NCBI RefSeq assembly: GCF_936927845.1
Contig: NZ_CAKZHV010000059.1
Span: 191,001-255,000, forward strand
Direction of reading: 5' to 3'
DNA: 64,000 nucleotides
DNA from: an uncultured Sphingomonas sp.
GTDB taxonomy: Bacteria; Pseudomonadota; Alphaproteobacteria; Sphingomonadales; Sphingomonadaceae
The translations under genes and the position numbers were made by a program. The first letter of the stretch is position 1. Every line of letters starts with the position of its first letter. The notes under the pieces are model-generated. The model was not told the origin of the DNA. It was given only the letters and a program-made list of their open reading frames with translations, and ran no database searches. This document shows positions 51,733 to 60,485 of the stretch, one piece after another.

Positions 51733-52524
51733 ATGCGCCGCCTCACCCTCGCCGCCCTTCCCGTCACACTCGCCCTCGCGGTCGGCGTCCATGCCGCGGC
51801 GCCCAAGGCCGATCCCGCAGTCGCACGCGCGGTCGCCGATCCCGCGCGCAGCGAAGCCGATCGCGCGCGCGATCGCTATCGCCATCCGGTCGAAACGCTC
51901 GCCTTCTTCGGCGTAACCCCGACCAAGAAGGTGGTCGAGTACAGCCCGGGCGGCGGCTGGTACAGCCAGATCCTGGCACGCATCCCCGCGAATGGAGGCA
52001 GTTACACCGCGCTCGTCACCTCGGCGAAGGCGGCGGAGGGCGTGCGGCAGATGCTGGCGAGCAAAGGGGCGAGCGGTGCGGTCGCGACCGTTGATCCGGC
52101 GACGGGCGCATCCACCGTTCCCGCGAACAGCCAGGACGTGGTGCTCACCTTTCGCAACGTCCACAATCTGACGATGGCGGGCGGGCAATCGGCCGCGAAC
52201 GTGTTCAAGTCATGGTACACAATGCTCAAGCCCGGCGGCACGCTGGGGATCGTCGACCACCGCCTGCCCGCCTCCGCCGACACCGCGCGCGAGCGCGAGA
52301 GCGGCTATCTGAAGGTGGCAACGGTTCGCCAACTGGCGGAGCAGGCCGGCTTCAAGCTGGCGGGATCATCCGAGGTCAACGCCAACCCCAAGGACACGGC
52401 GGATTACCCCAAAGGCGTGTGGACGCTGCCGCCGACCTATGCCGCCGGAGACGCGGACCGCGCGAAATATGCCGCGATCGGCGAGAGCGACCGCATGACG
52501 CTGCGCTTCGTCAAGCCGCGCTGA
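51733..52524 (+). CDS. exported class I methyltransferase-like protein
   Basis: A 263-residue protein starting at ATG 51733 behind AAAGGAG. It carries a signal peptide (LTLAALPVTLALAVGVHAAA) and then a SAM-dependent methyltransferase-like fold. The binding-loop position reads VVEYSPGGGWYSQIL, and the later strand is GTLGIVDHRLP. This family of secreted methyltransferase-like proteins is well populated in sphingomonads, yet SAM is not expected in the periplasm, so the activity is doubtful. A regulatory or binding role is equally possible. Confidence 0.85.
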   Translation: MRRLTLAALPVTLALAVGVHAAAPKADPAVARAVADPARSEADRARDRYRHPVETLAFFGVTPTKKVVEYSPGGGWYSQILARIPANGGSYTALVTSAKAAEGVRQMLASKGASGAVATVDPATGASTVPANSQDVVLTFRNVHNLTMAGGQSAANVFKSWYTMLKPGGTLGIVDHRLPASADTARERESGYLKVATVRQLAEQAGFKLAGSSEVNANPKDTADYPKGVWTLPPTYAAGDADRAKYAAIGESDRMTLRFVKPR

Positions 52525-52549
52525 GCCGCGCGCCGGTGGGCGGCGCGGC
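52525..52549. terminator. hairpin between convergent genes
   Basis: GCCGCGC and GCGCGGC arms with a short GC-rich centre (52525-52549) lie in the 33-base space between the methyltransferase and phaR stops. It could end transcription in both directions. Confidence 0.5.
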
Positions 52550-52557
52550 GGCGTTGC

Positions 52558-53124
52558 TCACCGGACCAGCTTCTCGACCTTGTCCTGCAGCTTGGCGAGT
52601 TCGGCCTTGAGCGCGGCGATCTCGTCGTCCTTGGTGGTCGATGAGGACGACGAGGACGACGCCGAGGGGGCCGGCTTGGCGGCGGTGGGCGTGAACGCGT
52701 TCGCCGCCGCCTCGAACATCTCCATGTTGCGCTTCGCGATCTCGGCGAAGGGCGACCCGGCAAAGGCACCTTCGACCGCGGTCTTGAACTCGGCCTGGTT
52801 GCGGTGGAAGCTATCCATCGATGCTTCGAGGTAACCTGGCACCATCGCCTGCATGGAATCGCCGTACAGCGCGATCAATTGGCGCAGGAACGGCACCGGC
52901 AGCATCGTCTGCCCGCGGCTCTCTTCTTCCATGATGATCTGGGTCAGGACATTGTGCGTGATGTCCTCGTCCGTCTTCGCGTCGAGTACCTTGAAGTCGC
53001 GTCCCGCGCGCGTCATCGCGGCGAGGTGATCGAGCGTGATGTAGGACGAACTCTCGGTATTGTAGAGCCGGCGATTGGCGTATTTCTTGATGATGACGGT
53101 GCCGTCGGTACGTTGTTTCTTCAT
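52558..53124 (-). CDS. phaR: polyhydroxyalkanoate synthesis repressor PhaR
   Basis: PhaR senses PHA granules and represses phasin and its own gene. The 188-residue protein has the DNA-binding N-terminal domain (TVIIKKYANRRLYNTESSSYITLDHLAAM) and the PHB-accumulation domain (LTQIIMEEESRGQTMLPVPFLRQLIALYGDSMQ). A Ser run (ASSSSSSSS) and a coiled-coil tail (AALKAELAKLQDKVEKLV) follow. I start at ATG 53124; a frame open to 53295 is not coding. Two inverted repeats upstream (53177-53230) may be its own operators. Confidence 0.94.
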   Translation of the reverse strand: MKKQRTDGTVIIKKYANRRLYNTESSSYITLDHLAAMTRAGRDFKVLDAKTDEDITHNVLTQIIMEEESRGQTMLPVPFLRQLIALYGDSMQAMVPGYLEASMDSFHRNQAEFKTAVEGAFAGSPFAEIAKRNMEMFEAAANAFTPTAAKPAPSASSSSSSSTTKDDEIAALKAELAKLQDKVEKLVR

Positions 53125-53176
53125 CCTCGCCCTCGCCTTTTCAGCTTGTTGAACGAGGCTATCGTACCCGCTGCCG

Positions 53177-53230
53177 CGCTGCAACACGTCCGCGGCGTTG
53201 CAGCGTGGGACAGTTGATGCTGCGCAGCAT
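53177..53230. promoter_or_regulatory. inverted repeats before phaR, possible self-operators
   Basis: Two perfect repeats stand between alr and phaR: CGCTGCAAC, 11 bases, GTTGCAGCG (53177-53205), and the 14-base palindrome ATGCTGCGCAGCAT (53217-53230). PhaR sites in other alphaproteobacteria are built from CTGC and GCAG half-sites, which both repeats contain, though the spacing differs. Confidence 0.45.
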
Positions 53231-53242
53231 GCGCGCGCGCGC

Positions 53243-54286
53243 TCAGTCGCGCCAGATGCGATCGAAGCGGTGGCCGAGGCCCGTGACCAGCTCATATTGG
53301 CTCATGCCCGAGGCAGCGGCGGCGCGCGGCAGGTCGGGGTCGAACGCGATCCAGTCGCCTTCCGCCAGGTTGGCGTGGCTCACGTCGAGCGCGACCAGGT
53401 CCATCGACACGCGCCCGATCACCGGTAACACGGCGTCCGCGGCGAAGGCGGTACCGGTGTCGGAGAAGCCGCGCCAATATCCGTCGGCGTAGCCCAGGTT
53501 GACGATCGCGACCTCGGTTTCGGCAGGCGCAATCCAGGTGGCGTTGTAGCCGACGCTCTCGCCCATAGCGACGGTGCGGCGTTGCAGCACCTGCGCCTCG
53601 ACCCGCACCACCGGACGGATCGCTTCGCCGAGCGCGGCGACCGGCAGGCCGCCGTAGAGCGCGAGGCCGGGCCGGGTCAGGTCGAAATGATAGTCGGCGC
53701 CAAGCGTGATGCCGGCGGAATTGGCGAGGCTCATCCGCTTCGCACGCGTCCGACCGGCGAGCGCCGCGAAGCGGTCGCGCTGGCGCTCGTTCATCGCGCT
53801 TGCCTCGTCGGCGCAGGCGAGATGACTCATCAGCGTGTCGAGCGCGAGCCCGTCGAGCAATCCGGAGGCGACGTCGGCGGCGGCGATACCCAGGCGGTTC
53901 ATGCCCGTATCGACCATCACGTCGCATGCCCCCCCGCCCGCATCGCACCAGCGTTGCACCTGCGCCGGCGTGTTGAGCACCGGGCGTGCACCCAGTTCAC
54001 GCGCCACCGCCATGTCCTCGTCGCGCACGCCGTGAAGGACCGACAGCGTCGCGCCCGCACTCGCCAAGTCGATGTCGGCGAGCGCCCGCGCCTCGTTCCA
54101 CGACGACACGAAGAAGTCGCGACAACCCGCGGCGAGCAGTCGCGCGACCACCGCGCGCGCGCCGAGGCCGTAGCCGTCGGCCTTGACCGCGGCGCCGCAC
54201 GCGGCCGTGCCGCTCAGACGCGCGAGGGCTTGCCAGTTGGCCGTCAAGGCGGCGCCGTCGAGCGCGAGGCGGTGCGGCGCGTTCAT
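53243..54286 (-). CDS. alr: alanine racemase
   Basis: Makes D-alanine for peptidoglycan with PLP. The 347-residue protein has the PLP lysine in GAAVKADGYGLGA, the barrel strands SLANSAGI and DLTRPGLALYGG, and the catalytic tyrosine in SVGYNATWIAP. The C-terminal VIGRVSMDLVALD is also typical. I start at ATG 54286 (MNAPHRL); a start ten codons earlier is possible. It lies upstream of phaR on the same strand, with operator repeats between. Confidence 0.94.
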   Translation of the reverse strand: MNAPHRLALDGAALTANWQALARLSGTAACGAAVKADGYGLGARAVVARLLAAGCRDFFVSSWNEARALADIDLASAGATLSVLHGVRDEDMAVARELGARPVLNTPAQVQRWCDAGGGACDVMVDTGMNRLGIAAADVASGLLDGLALDTLMSHLACADEASAMNERQRDRFAALAGRTRAKRMSLANSAGITLGADYHFDLTRPGLALYGGLPVAALGEAIRPVVRVEAQVLQRRTVAMGESVGYNATWIAPAETEVAIVNLGYADGYWRGFSDTGTAFAADAVLPVIGRVSMDLVALDVSHANLAEGDWIAFDPDLPRAAAASGMSQYELVTGLGHRFDRIWRD

Positions 54287-54355
54287 GTCAGGTCGGTGGG
54301 CAAGTCGGGGCAACACTGATCGATCATCCGCGCGCCCCTACGCCCTCGCGCGCGA

Positions 54356-55969
54356 TCACGCCACCGCGTCGGGCGCGTCCACGTCGGTGGGGCGGGTTTC
54401 CTTGAGCCCGATCACCGTGACGACCAGCGCCAGCAACGTGACGCCCCAGGTGTACCACAGCCCGGCATAGGGATCGCCGGTCTTGGCGACGATGTACTGG
54501 CTGATGAAGGGCAGGAAGCCGCCGAAATAGCCGGTGCCGAGGTGGTAGGGGATCGACAGCGACGAATAACGGATCGCAGGCGGGAACATCTCGGCCAGCA
54601 AGGCAGCGACGGGACCGTAGGTGATCCCCGACAGCATCGACATGGCAAGGATCGCGAGCAGGATCAGCGCGATGTTGGCCGCCGACGGCTTCACCTTGGC
54701 AAGGTCATAGCCGCCGCGCGCGAGTGCCGCGTCGAGCCCGGCCGGCGAGGTGTCGGTGACCAATGCCTGCCCTATCGTGACGCGGGTCTGCGCGGCGGCT
54801 TGCGTGGTATAGGGCACGCCCTTCTTAGACAGTGCGTCGAGCAGCTTGCCGCACGCGGTCGCCTGTTGCTTGTCGAACGGGCTGTAGCGGCAGTCGGCAC
54901 CGGCGACGACCACCGGGTTCGCTTGCGCCGCGCGGGCGAGGGCGGGATTGGCCGCGGCACCGATCGTCCAGAAGATCGGAAACAGCAGCGCGAGGGTCAG
55001 GACGTAGCCGAGGACGATCGGCTTCTTGCGCCCGACCCGGTCGCTGACGTGGCCGAACAGCAGGAACCAGCCCGTCCCCATCAGCACGCCGAAACCGGTG
55101 ATGAGCTGCGCGGTGGTTTCCTCGACGCGCATCGTCGTCTGCAGGAACGACAACACGGTGAACATCGCGGTGTACCAGATCACGGTCAGCCCGGCGGCGA
55201 TCCCGAACAGCGCGACGACCATGCGGCGGATGTTGCCGGGATAGGTGAAGCTTTCCTTCAGCGGATTGACCGCGCGCTCACCCGCGGCGCGCATCCGCTG
55301 GAAGACGGGGCTCTCCGACAACTTCAACCGCATCCAGAGCGAGATCGCGAGCAGCAGGAGCGAGAACAGGAACGGCAATCGCCAGCCCCACGCCTCCCAC
55401 GCCGCGCCGGGCACCAGCGCCTTGAACAGGAGGATGACTGCGAGGCTGAGGATGAACCCGCCGACGACGCCTGCCTGGATGAAGCTGGTGTAGAAGCCCG
55501 AGCGTCCCGGCGGCGAATGTTCGGCGACGTAGATCGCCGCGCCACCATATTCGCCGCCGAGTGCCAGCCCCTGCGCGATCCGCAGGAGCAGCACGATCGC
55601 AGGCGCGGCGTAACCGATCGAGGCGGCGGACGGCGTCAGGCCGACGCCGGCGGTTGCAATACCCATCAAAGTGATCGTGACGAGAAAGGTGTATTTGCGC
55701 CCGAGCCGGTCGCCCAGATAGCCGAACAGCGCAGCGCCGAGCGGGCGGAACCCGAAGCCGACCGCGAAGCCCGCCCAGGCGAGCAGCGTCTGCACCGTCT
55801 CGTTACCCGCGGGGAAGAAGGCGCGGCCGATGATCCCCGAGGCGGCGAGCGTGCCGTAGATGAAGAAATCGTACCATTCGAACACGGTGCCGAGCGCGGA
55901 GGCGGAGATGACGAGCCGGATGTCACCGTGGCTCGGCGCCTCTTCACCGTCGATCATTGCTGCGGCCAT
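54356..55969 (-). CDS. MFS transporter, metabolite:H+ symporter type
   Basis: A 537-residue carrier with twelve or so membrane segments of the MHS branch (relatives of ProP, KgtP and ShiA). It has TVFEWYDFFIYGTLA at the start, the loop motif GYLGDRLGRKYTF, RIAQGLALGGEYGGAAIYVAEHSPPGRSGF and LFGHVSDRVGRKKP. A polar insert of about 80 residues with two cysteines (GADCRYSPFDKQQATACGK) lies between two late segments and enlarges the protein. The substrate is not visible; organic acids, betaine or aromatic acids are usual. Confidence 0.9.
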   Translation of the reverse strand: MAAAMIDGEEAPSHGDIRLVISASALGTVFEWYDFFIYGTLAASGIIGRAFFPAGNETVQTLLAWAGFAVGFGFRPLGAALFGYLGDRLGRKYTFLVTITLMGIATAGVGLTPSAASIGYAAPAIVLLLRIAQGLALGGEYGGAAIYVAEHSPPGRSGFYTSFIQAGVVGGFILSLAVILLFKALVPGAAWEAWGWRLPFLFSLLLLAISLWMRLKLSESPVFQRMRAAGERAVNPLKESFTYPGNIRRMVVALFGIAAGLTVIWYTAMFTVLSFLQTTMRVEETTAQLITGFGVLMGTGWFLLFGHVSDRVGRKKPIVLGYVLTLALLFPIFWTIGAAANPALARAAQANPVVVAGADCRYSPFDKQQATACGKLLDALSKKGVPYTTQAAAQTRVTIGQALVTDTSPAGLDAALARGGYDLAKVKPSAANIALILLAILAMSMLSGITYGPVAALLAEMFPPAIRYSSLSIPYHLGTGYFGGFLPFISQYIVAKTGDPYAGLWYTWGVTLLALVVTVIGLKETRPTDVDAPDAVA

Positions 55970-56038
55970 CTGCCCGTCCTCCCCTGCCCGCCGTCATGTC
56001 GCGTGACGGCGGGCGAGGCAAGGATCAGAACAGCCCGG

Positions 56039-57052
56039 TCAGAAAAGGCGCGTCAGGCCGTAGAACAATGCGCCGACGGCGGCAGAGGCCGGAATGGTGA
56101 TGATCCACGCGATCACCACGCTCTGCGCGACGCCCCAGCGGACCGCGGAGGCGCGGCGCGCGGTGCCGGCACCGATGATCGCGCCGGTGATCGTGTGCGT
56201 GGTCGACACGGGGATACCGAGCGCGCTGGCGGTGAACAGCACGATCGATCCCGCGAGCGAAGAAGAGAAACCCTGGTGCTGCGACAGTTTGGTGATGCGC
56301 GAGCCCATCGTCTCAATGATCTTCCACCCGCCCGTCATCGTACCGAGCGCGATCGCGACGTAGCAGCTGATCGCGACCCAATGCGGCACCTCGAACGGAC
56401 CCGACAGGCGACCGGTCGAGTAGAGCAGCACGGTGATGATCCCCATCGTCTTCTGCGCGTCGTTCAACCCGTGGCTGAGCGAGTAAGCGGCGGACGACAA
56501 GAGGTGAAGCGCGCGAAAGCTCCGCTCGGCCTGGACCGAGGTCGAGCGGCGAAACGCCCAGCTCGACAGCAGCATGACGAGCATGGCGAGGATCATGCCG
56601 AGGAGCGGCGACAACACGATCGCGAGCACGGTCTTGTTGAGCCCGCCCCATTGGATACCGCCGATCCCGGCGTGCGCGACGCCTGCGCCGATCAACCCGC
56701 CGACGAGTGCGTGGCTGCTCGATGACGGAATGCCGCGTAGCCAGGTGATGACGTTCCACGTCATCGCCCCGCCGAGCGCGCCGAAGATGACCGCGGGGGT
56801 AACGACATCCTTGTCGATCAATCCCTTGCCGATCGTTTCTGCCACCGCGTGCAAGCTGGGGAAGGCGATGGTCAGGAAATAGGCCGCGAAGTTGAACACC
56901 GCGGCGAACAGCACGGCCTTGACCGGCGACAGCAGTCGGGTCGCGACCACGGTGGCGATCGAATTGGCGGCGTCGTGAAGGCCGTTCAGATAGTCGAAGG
57001 CGAGCGCGACGGCGATCAGGCCGACGAGCAGCGGAAAGGCGAGTTCGTGCAT
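56039..57052 (-). CDS. inorganic phosphate transporter (Pit family)
   Basis: A 337-residue membrane protein with the two Pit repeats: FDYLNGLHDAANSIATVVATRLL near the start and LSHGLNDAQKTMGIITVLL in the second half, each with the Gly-x-Asn-Asp/His-Asp signature. ATRLLSPVKAVLFAAVFNF and SSSHALVGGLIGAG are also characteristic. It moves phosphate as a metal complex with protons. It lies 18 bases downstream of the DUF47-containing gene, its usual partner. Confidence 0.93.
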   Translation of the reverse strand: MHELAFPLLVGLIAVALAFDYLNGLHDAANSIATVVATRLLSPVKAVLFAAVFNFAAYFLTIAFPSLHAVAETIGKGLIDKDVVTPAVIFGALGGAMTWNVITWLRGIPSSSSHALVGGLIGAGVAHAGIGGIQWGGLNKTVLAIVLSPLLGMILAMLVMLLSSWAFRRSTSVQAERSFRALHLLSSAAYSLSHGLNDAQKTMGIITVLLYSTGRLSGPFEVPHWVAISCYVAIALGTMTGGWKIIETMGSRITKLSQHQGFSSSLAGSIVLFTASALGIPVSTTHTITGAIIGAGTARRASAVRWGVAQSVVIAWIITIPASAAVGALFYGLTRLF

Positions 57053-57070
57053 CTGAGCGCAGCCGGCCGG

Positions 57071-58183
57071 TCAGGCGTGATCGATGACGATGCCGTCGAT
57101 CTCGTCGGCGACGTCCTCGAACGCGTCGACGATGCGCTCCAGATGCTTGTAGAGCTCGCGCTCGACCACGAAGCGCAGCGTGTCGCTGGCGCCGTGCTTC
57201 TGCAACGAGCGCTTGAGGCCGGCGGCGTGGATTTCGTCGGCATGACCTTCGATACGCACCACGCGTTCGGTCAGTTCGTGCAGGCGATCACCGTTGCGCG
57301 CGACGTCGCGCAGCAGTGGTATGGCCTCCGCGGTGACGCGCGCGGCGTCGACGATGATCGCGGCCATGTCGCGCATCTCGGGCTCGAACTCGGTCACTTC
57401 GTAGAGGTCGCACGCCGCGGCGAAGACCTGCATCTCGTCGATCGTGTCGTCGAGCGCGCCGATCAATGCGGTGATCGCGCCGCGGTCGAACGGCGTCAGG
57501 AAGGTCGCGCGCACCGTTTTCAGCACGTCGCGGGTGATCGCGTCGGCGTCGTGCTCGCGCTCGACGATCTCGCGGATATGCTCCTTGGCGGAAGGACCGC
57601 CCTCCAGCAGCCGCGCGGTTGCCTCTGCGCCGGCGAGAACGGTCGCGGCATGCGCCTCGAACATCTCGAAGAAATTACCGGTTTTCGGCAGCAGCCGCTG
57701 AAACCACGCGAACATTGTACCCCACTTTTGGTTTGAAGTCCGATTCGCGGTCGCCCTAGCACCGGATTGTTGCACTGCAACGCGGAACTGCGACGGCGCG
57801 AACGATCGGATCAGTTCGCGTAAGTCGGGTTCGTCGACGCGCTCGGCCGCCTCGGCGAGCGAGAACCAGCGGCGCTCGCGCTCCCCCTGCTCCTTCCACG
57901 TCGGCAGTTCCTGCGTCACCGCGAGCGGAAAGACGTCGACGTCGATCATCAGCGATGCGCCACTGCCGCGCCGCTTGCGATAGCGATAGGCGCCGAGCGG
58001 CACCGGGCAGAGTGCGCCGCACACGCCGGCTTCCTCCTCCGCTTCCTGCGCGGCGGCGGCGGGCAAGGTACTGCCGGGGCCGATGTTGCCCTTGGGGATG
58101 ACCCAGCGCCCGGTGCCGCGCGAGGTGACGAGCAGCACGCACACGCCCTCACCACCTGCCGCGACATCGATGCGGTACGGCAA
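57071..58183 (-). CDS. NUDIX domain fused in frame to a DUF47 (PhoU-like) domain
   Basis: One frame of 370 residues joins two domains. Residues 1-125 are NUDIX: LVTSRGTGRWVIPKGNIGPG leads into the NUDIX box, whose second half QEAEEEAGV is present but whose first Glu is replaced (GNIGPGS). Residues 157-370 are a complete DUF47 protein (MFAWFQRLLPKTGNFFEMFEAHA), the usual partner of Pit transporters. An internal ATG at 57715 could start DUF47 alone (214 residues). The linker between the domains has no stop and looks more like spacer DNA than protein. The N-terminal start is a TTG, and typical NUDIX residues (RQIAA) lie just upstream of it. The two domains probably descend from two genes. Confidence 0.75.
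   Translation of the reverse strand: MPYRIDVAAGGEGVCVLLVTSRGTGRWVIPKGNIGPGSTLPAAAAQEAEEEAGVCGALCPVPLGAYRYRKRRGSGASLMIDVDVFPLAVTQELPTWKEQGERERRWFSLAEAAERVDEPDLRELIRSFAPSQFRVAVQQSGARATANRTSNQKWGTMFAWFQRLLPKTGNFFEMFEAHAATVLAGAEATARLLEGGPSAKEHIREIVEREHDADAITRDVLKTVRATFLTPFDRGAITALIGALDDTIDEMQVFAAACDLYEVTEFEPEMRDMAAIIVDAARVTAEAIPLLRDVARNGDRLHELTERVVRIEGHADEIHAAGLKRSLQKHGASDTLRFVVERELYKHLERIVDAFEDVADEIDGIVIDHA
57715..57715 (-). promoter_or_regulatory. internal start codon candidate for DUF47
   Basis: An ATG whose first base is at 57715 (codon 57713-57715), preceded by AGTGGGGTACA, would give the standard 214-residue DUF47 protein. The AGTGGGG word is a weak ribosome binding site. If used, this makes the preceding NUDIX frame a read-in. 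Confidence 0.4.
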
Positions 58184-58340
58184 GGCAGCGATCTGTCGGA
58201 TTGGAACGACCCCCCGGTTCGGATGCGTGACGCCATCGACGTGGTGCGCGCCGACGCCATGCCCTACTTACAGCGACGCCCCGGAGCCGTACAGCCCGAG
58301 GCGTCGTTGGATCGCTTGCCGCCGGGACGACGGGCGGTGG

Positions 58341-58862
58341 TCAGTGGCTGGCGGTATCGCCCGCCGCGCGGCGCTGAACGTAGGCGAGCGTCAGTTCCGC
58401 ATTATGTTCGTCGACCCAGTTCGCCATCGAGAGTTCCTCGTTGAGCGAGGTGGTGAGCAACGGCGTCGCCTTGCCGAAGCTGCCCGCGTCGGCGAGCGTG
58501 ATGAGCGATTTGTAGCTCGCCGCCTCGAAATTCTCGAACGCGAAATTGGCGAAGGTGTTCTTCAGTATCTCGTCGGGGGCGAAGACGTGCGCGATCGCGG
58601 CGAGATTGCCTGAGATCGACAGGCCGATGTCCTTCAGCGTCGAGTGCGTCTCGCCGAACGTCGCGAGGATTTCCTCCAGCCGCTCGATCTGCTGCTCGGT
58701 TTCGCTGCGGTGGAGGCGCAGGCGATCGGCGACCTGCGGGTAATTCTCCAGATGATCGAGCTGGCGATCGATCAGCGCGAGCGCCTGATGCTCGACGCCG
58801 TGCGCATTCTTCAATCCGGTGACGAACACCGACTGGACGACGTCGATGGGGTAGCTGGCCAT
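58341..58862 (-). CDS. DUF892 ferritin-like protein (YciE/YciF type)
   Basis: A 173-residue all-helical protein with the DUF892 pattern: FVTGLKNAHGVEHQALALIDRQLDHL, HRSETEQQIERLEEILATFG and the last helix FENFEAASYKSLITLADAGS and NEELSMANWVDEH. Glu and His residues on four helices form the expected di-iron site. Members are often stress-induced. A GGAAC word 108 bases upstream resembles half of an EcfG promoter, but its partner is poor. The start is ATG 58862. The 157-base spacer to the NUDIX frame holds no gene I can support. Confidence 0.85.
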   Translation of the reverse strand: MASYPIDVVQSVFVTGLKNAHGVEHQALALIDRQLDHLENYPQVADRLRLHRSETEQQIERLEEILATFGETHSTLKDIGLSISGNLAAIAHVFAPDEILKNTFANFAFENFEAASYKSLITLADAGSFGKATPLLTTSLNEELSMANWVDEHNAELTLAYVQRRAAGDTASH

Positions 58863-59114
58863 GTCGTTTCTCCATGCGCGAAAAGGCAAAGGCGGGTGTC
58901 CGGCGCGGCCCGACCAGAGGCCGTCGCCGCAACCGGACGTGCCGCGACAAAGCGTGGTTCGACCCGCGCGTTCCCGAGAAAATTACGCGTTTGATGCAGG
59001 TTAACCACTCTGGCTGACCGCCGGCACCAGCAACGCCGCCATTGTTGCGACCCGCGACAACTTGCAAATGCGCGCTGTTTGGCGTTGGTCGCGCATCGGG
59101 TGGGGAACGCGACG

Positions 59115-60467
59115 ATGCAGGATTGGTACGATAGTCTGATGCGCACGCTGGGGGGCGTGTTGAACGCGCACGGACCGCTCGTCGCGGGTAGTGCCAGCTA
59201 CGCGCAGGGCGATTTCTCGATCCACTTCTTTCTCCAGCTCGCGGTTATCCTGATCGCTTGTCGCGTGGTCGGGTGGATCGGACGCGTCGCGCTCGGCCAG
59301 CCGCAGGTGGTGGGCGAGATGATCGCGGGCGTCTTGCTCGGCCCCTCGCTGCTGGGGTTATTGGCTCCCGAGTTGCAAGGCGCGATCTTCCCCAAGGAAA
59401 CGAAGAACGTCCTCTACGCCGGGGCGCAGCTCGGCGTCGGGCTCTACATGTTTCTGGTCGGCACGACGCTGAGGCTCGACCATTTCCGATCAAAGGCACG
59501 CAGCGCGTCGGTGGTGTCGCTCGCCGGGATCGCCGCGCCGTTCGGGGTCGCGATTCTGCTAACGCCGTGGCTGTTGGGCGTACCGGGACTGTTTGCAGCC
59601 GGGATCAGCCCGTTCAACGCAACGTTGTTCCTGGGTGCGTGCATCGCGCTGACCGCGTTTCCGATGCTGGCGCGGATCATCAACGAGCGCGGGTTGGCGG
59701 ACTCGGCGCTCGGTACCCTGTCGCTGACGGCTGGTGCGTTCGACGATGCGTGTTCGTGGTGCGTGCTCGCAATCGTGCTGGCGACGTTCGGCGGCGGCGC
59801 GGGCGTCGCCATCCTGGCGATCGGTGGCGGGGTGGCGTGGGCGGCGCTGGTGCTGCTCGCCGGGCCGCGGTTGCTCGCCCCGCTGGCGCGCGCGGTGGAG
59901 CGCAGCGGAGAGTTGACGCCGCCGTTGCTGGCGGTGGTGCTGATCGCCTTCTGCGCCTCCGCCTTTCTGATGGACGCCGTCGGCATCCACGCGATCTTCG
60001 GCGGGTTCATCATGGGCGTGGTGATGCCGCGGGGCACGCTGACCGAGGAGATCCGCCGCAAGATCGAACCGCTGACCGTCGTGCTGCTGCTGCCGATGTT
60101 CTTCACCTATTCGGGGCTCAACACGCGGATGGACACGGTCAGCTCGCCCGCGCTTCTGGCCGTGGCATTGGTGATCCTGGCGGCGTCGGTGCTGGCAAAG
60201 GGTGGTGCGTGCTATCTGGCGGCGCGGCTGGCAGGCGAGGACAACCGCACCGCGCTGGGCATCGGCGCATTGATGAACTCGCGCGGGCTGATGGAGCTGA
60301 TCATCATCAACATCGGGCTGCAGAAAGGCATCATCGGCCCGACGCTGTTCGCGATGCTGGTGCTGATGGCGATCGTCACGACGATGATGGCGAGCCCGCT
60401 GTTCGAGTGGGTCTACGGCCGTCACGGTCGCGCGAGCGGCGAACTGGGTGGCGTGCCCGCGCGCTAG
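59115..60467 (+). CDS. cation:proton antiporter (CPA2/KefB-like)
   Basis: A 450-residue membrane protein with twelve or more segments. The CPA2 marks are visible: LGQPQVVGEMIAGVLLGPSLLG near the start, GLYMFLVGTTLRLDHFR, the SLTAGAFDDACSWCVL segment with the paired aspartates of the ion site, and a late ALMNSRGLMELIIINIGLQKG. There is no C-terminal nucleotide-binding (TrkA-N) domain, unlike KefB/KefC. It exchanges Na+ or K+ for protons. I start at ATG 59115, after GGGGAA; a TTG further up is less likely. Confidence 0.9.
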   Translation: MQDWYDSLMRTLGGVLNAHGPLVAGSASYAQGDFSIHFFLQLAVILIACRVVGWIGRVALGQPQVVGEMIAGVLLGPSLLGLLAPELQGAIFPKETKNVLYAGAQLGVGLYMFLVGTTLRLDHFRSKARSASVVSLAGIAAPFGVAILLTPWLLGVPGLFAAGISPFNATLFLGACIALTAFPMLARIINERGLADSALGTLSLTAGAFDDACSWCVLAIVLATFGGGAGVAILAIGGGVAWAALVLLAGPRLLAPLARAVERSGELTPPLLAVVLIAFCASAFLMDAVGIHAIFGGFIMGVVMPRGTLTEEIRRKIEPLTVVLLLPMFFTYSGLNTRMDTVSSPALLAVALVILAASVLAKGGACYLAARLAGEDNRTALGIGALMNSRGLMELIIINIGLQKGIIGPTLFAMLVLMAIVTTMMASPLFEWVYGRHGRASGELGGVPAR

Positions 60468-60485
60468 GCGTCAGCATATTTGTGG

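Noticed and set aside
58950..58974. An EcfG general stress promoter before the DUF892 gene (GGAAC, 16 bases, GCTT)
   Set aside because: The -35 word fits, but the -10 should read CGTT or GTT, and GCTT does not. Kept only as a remark.
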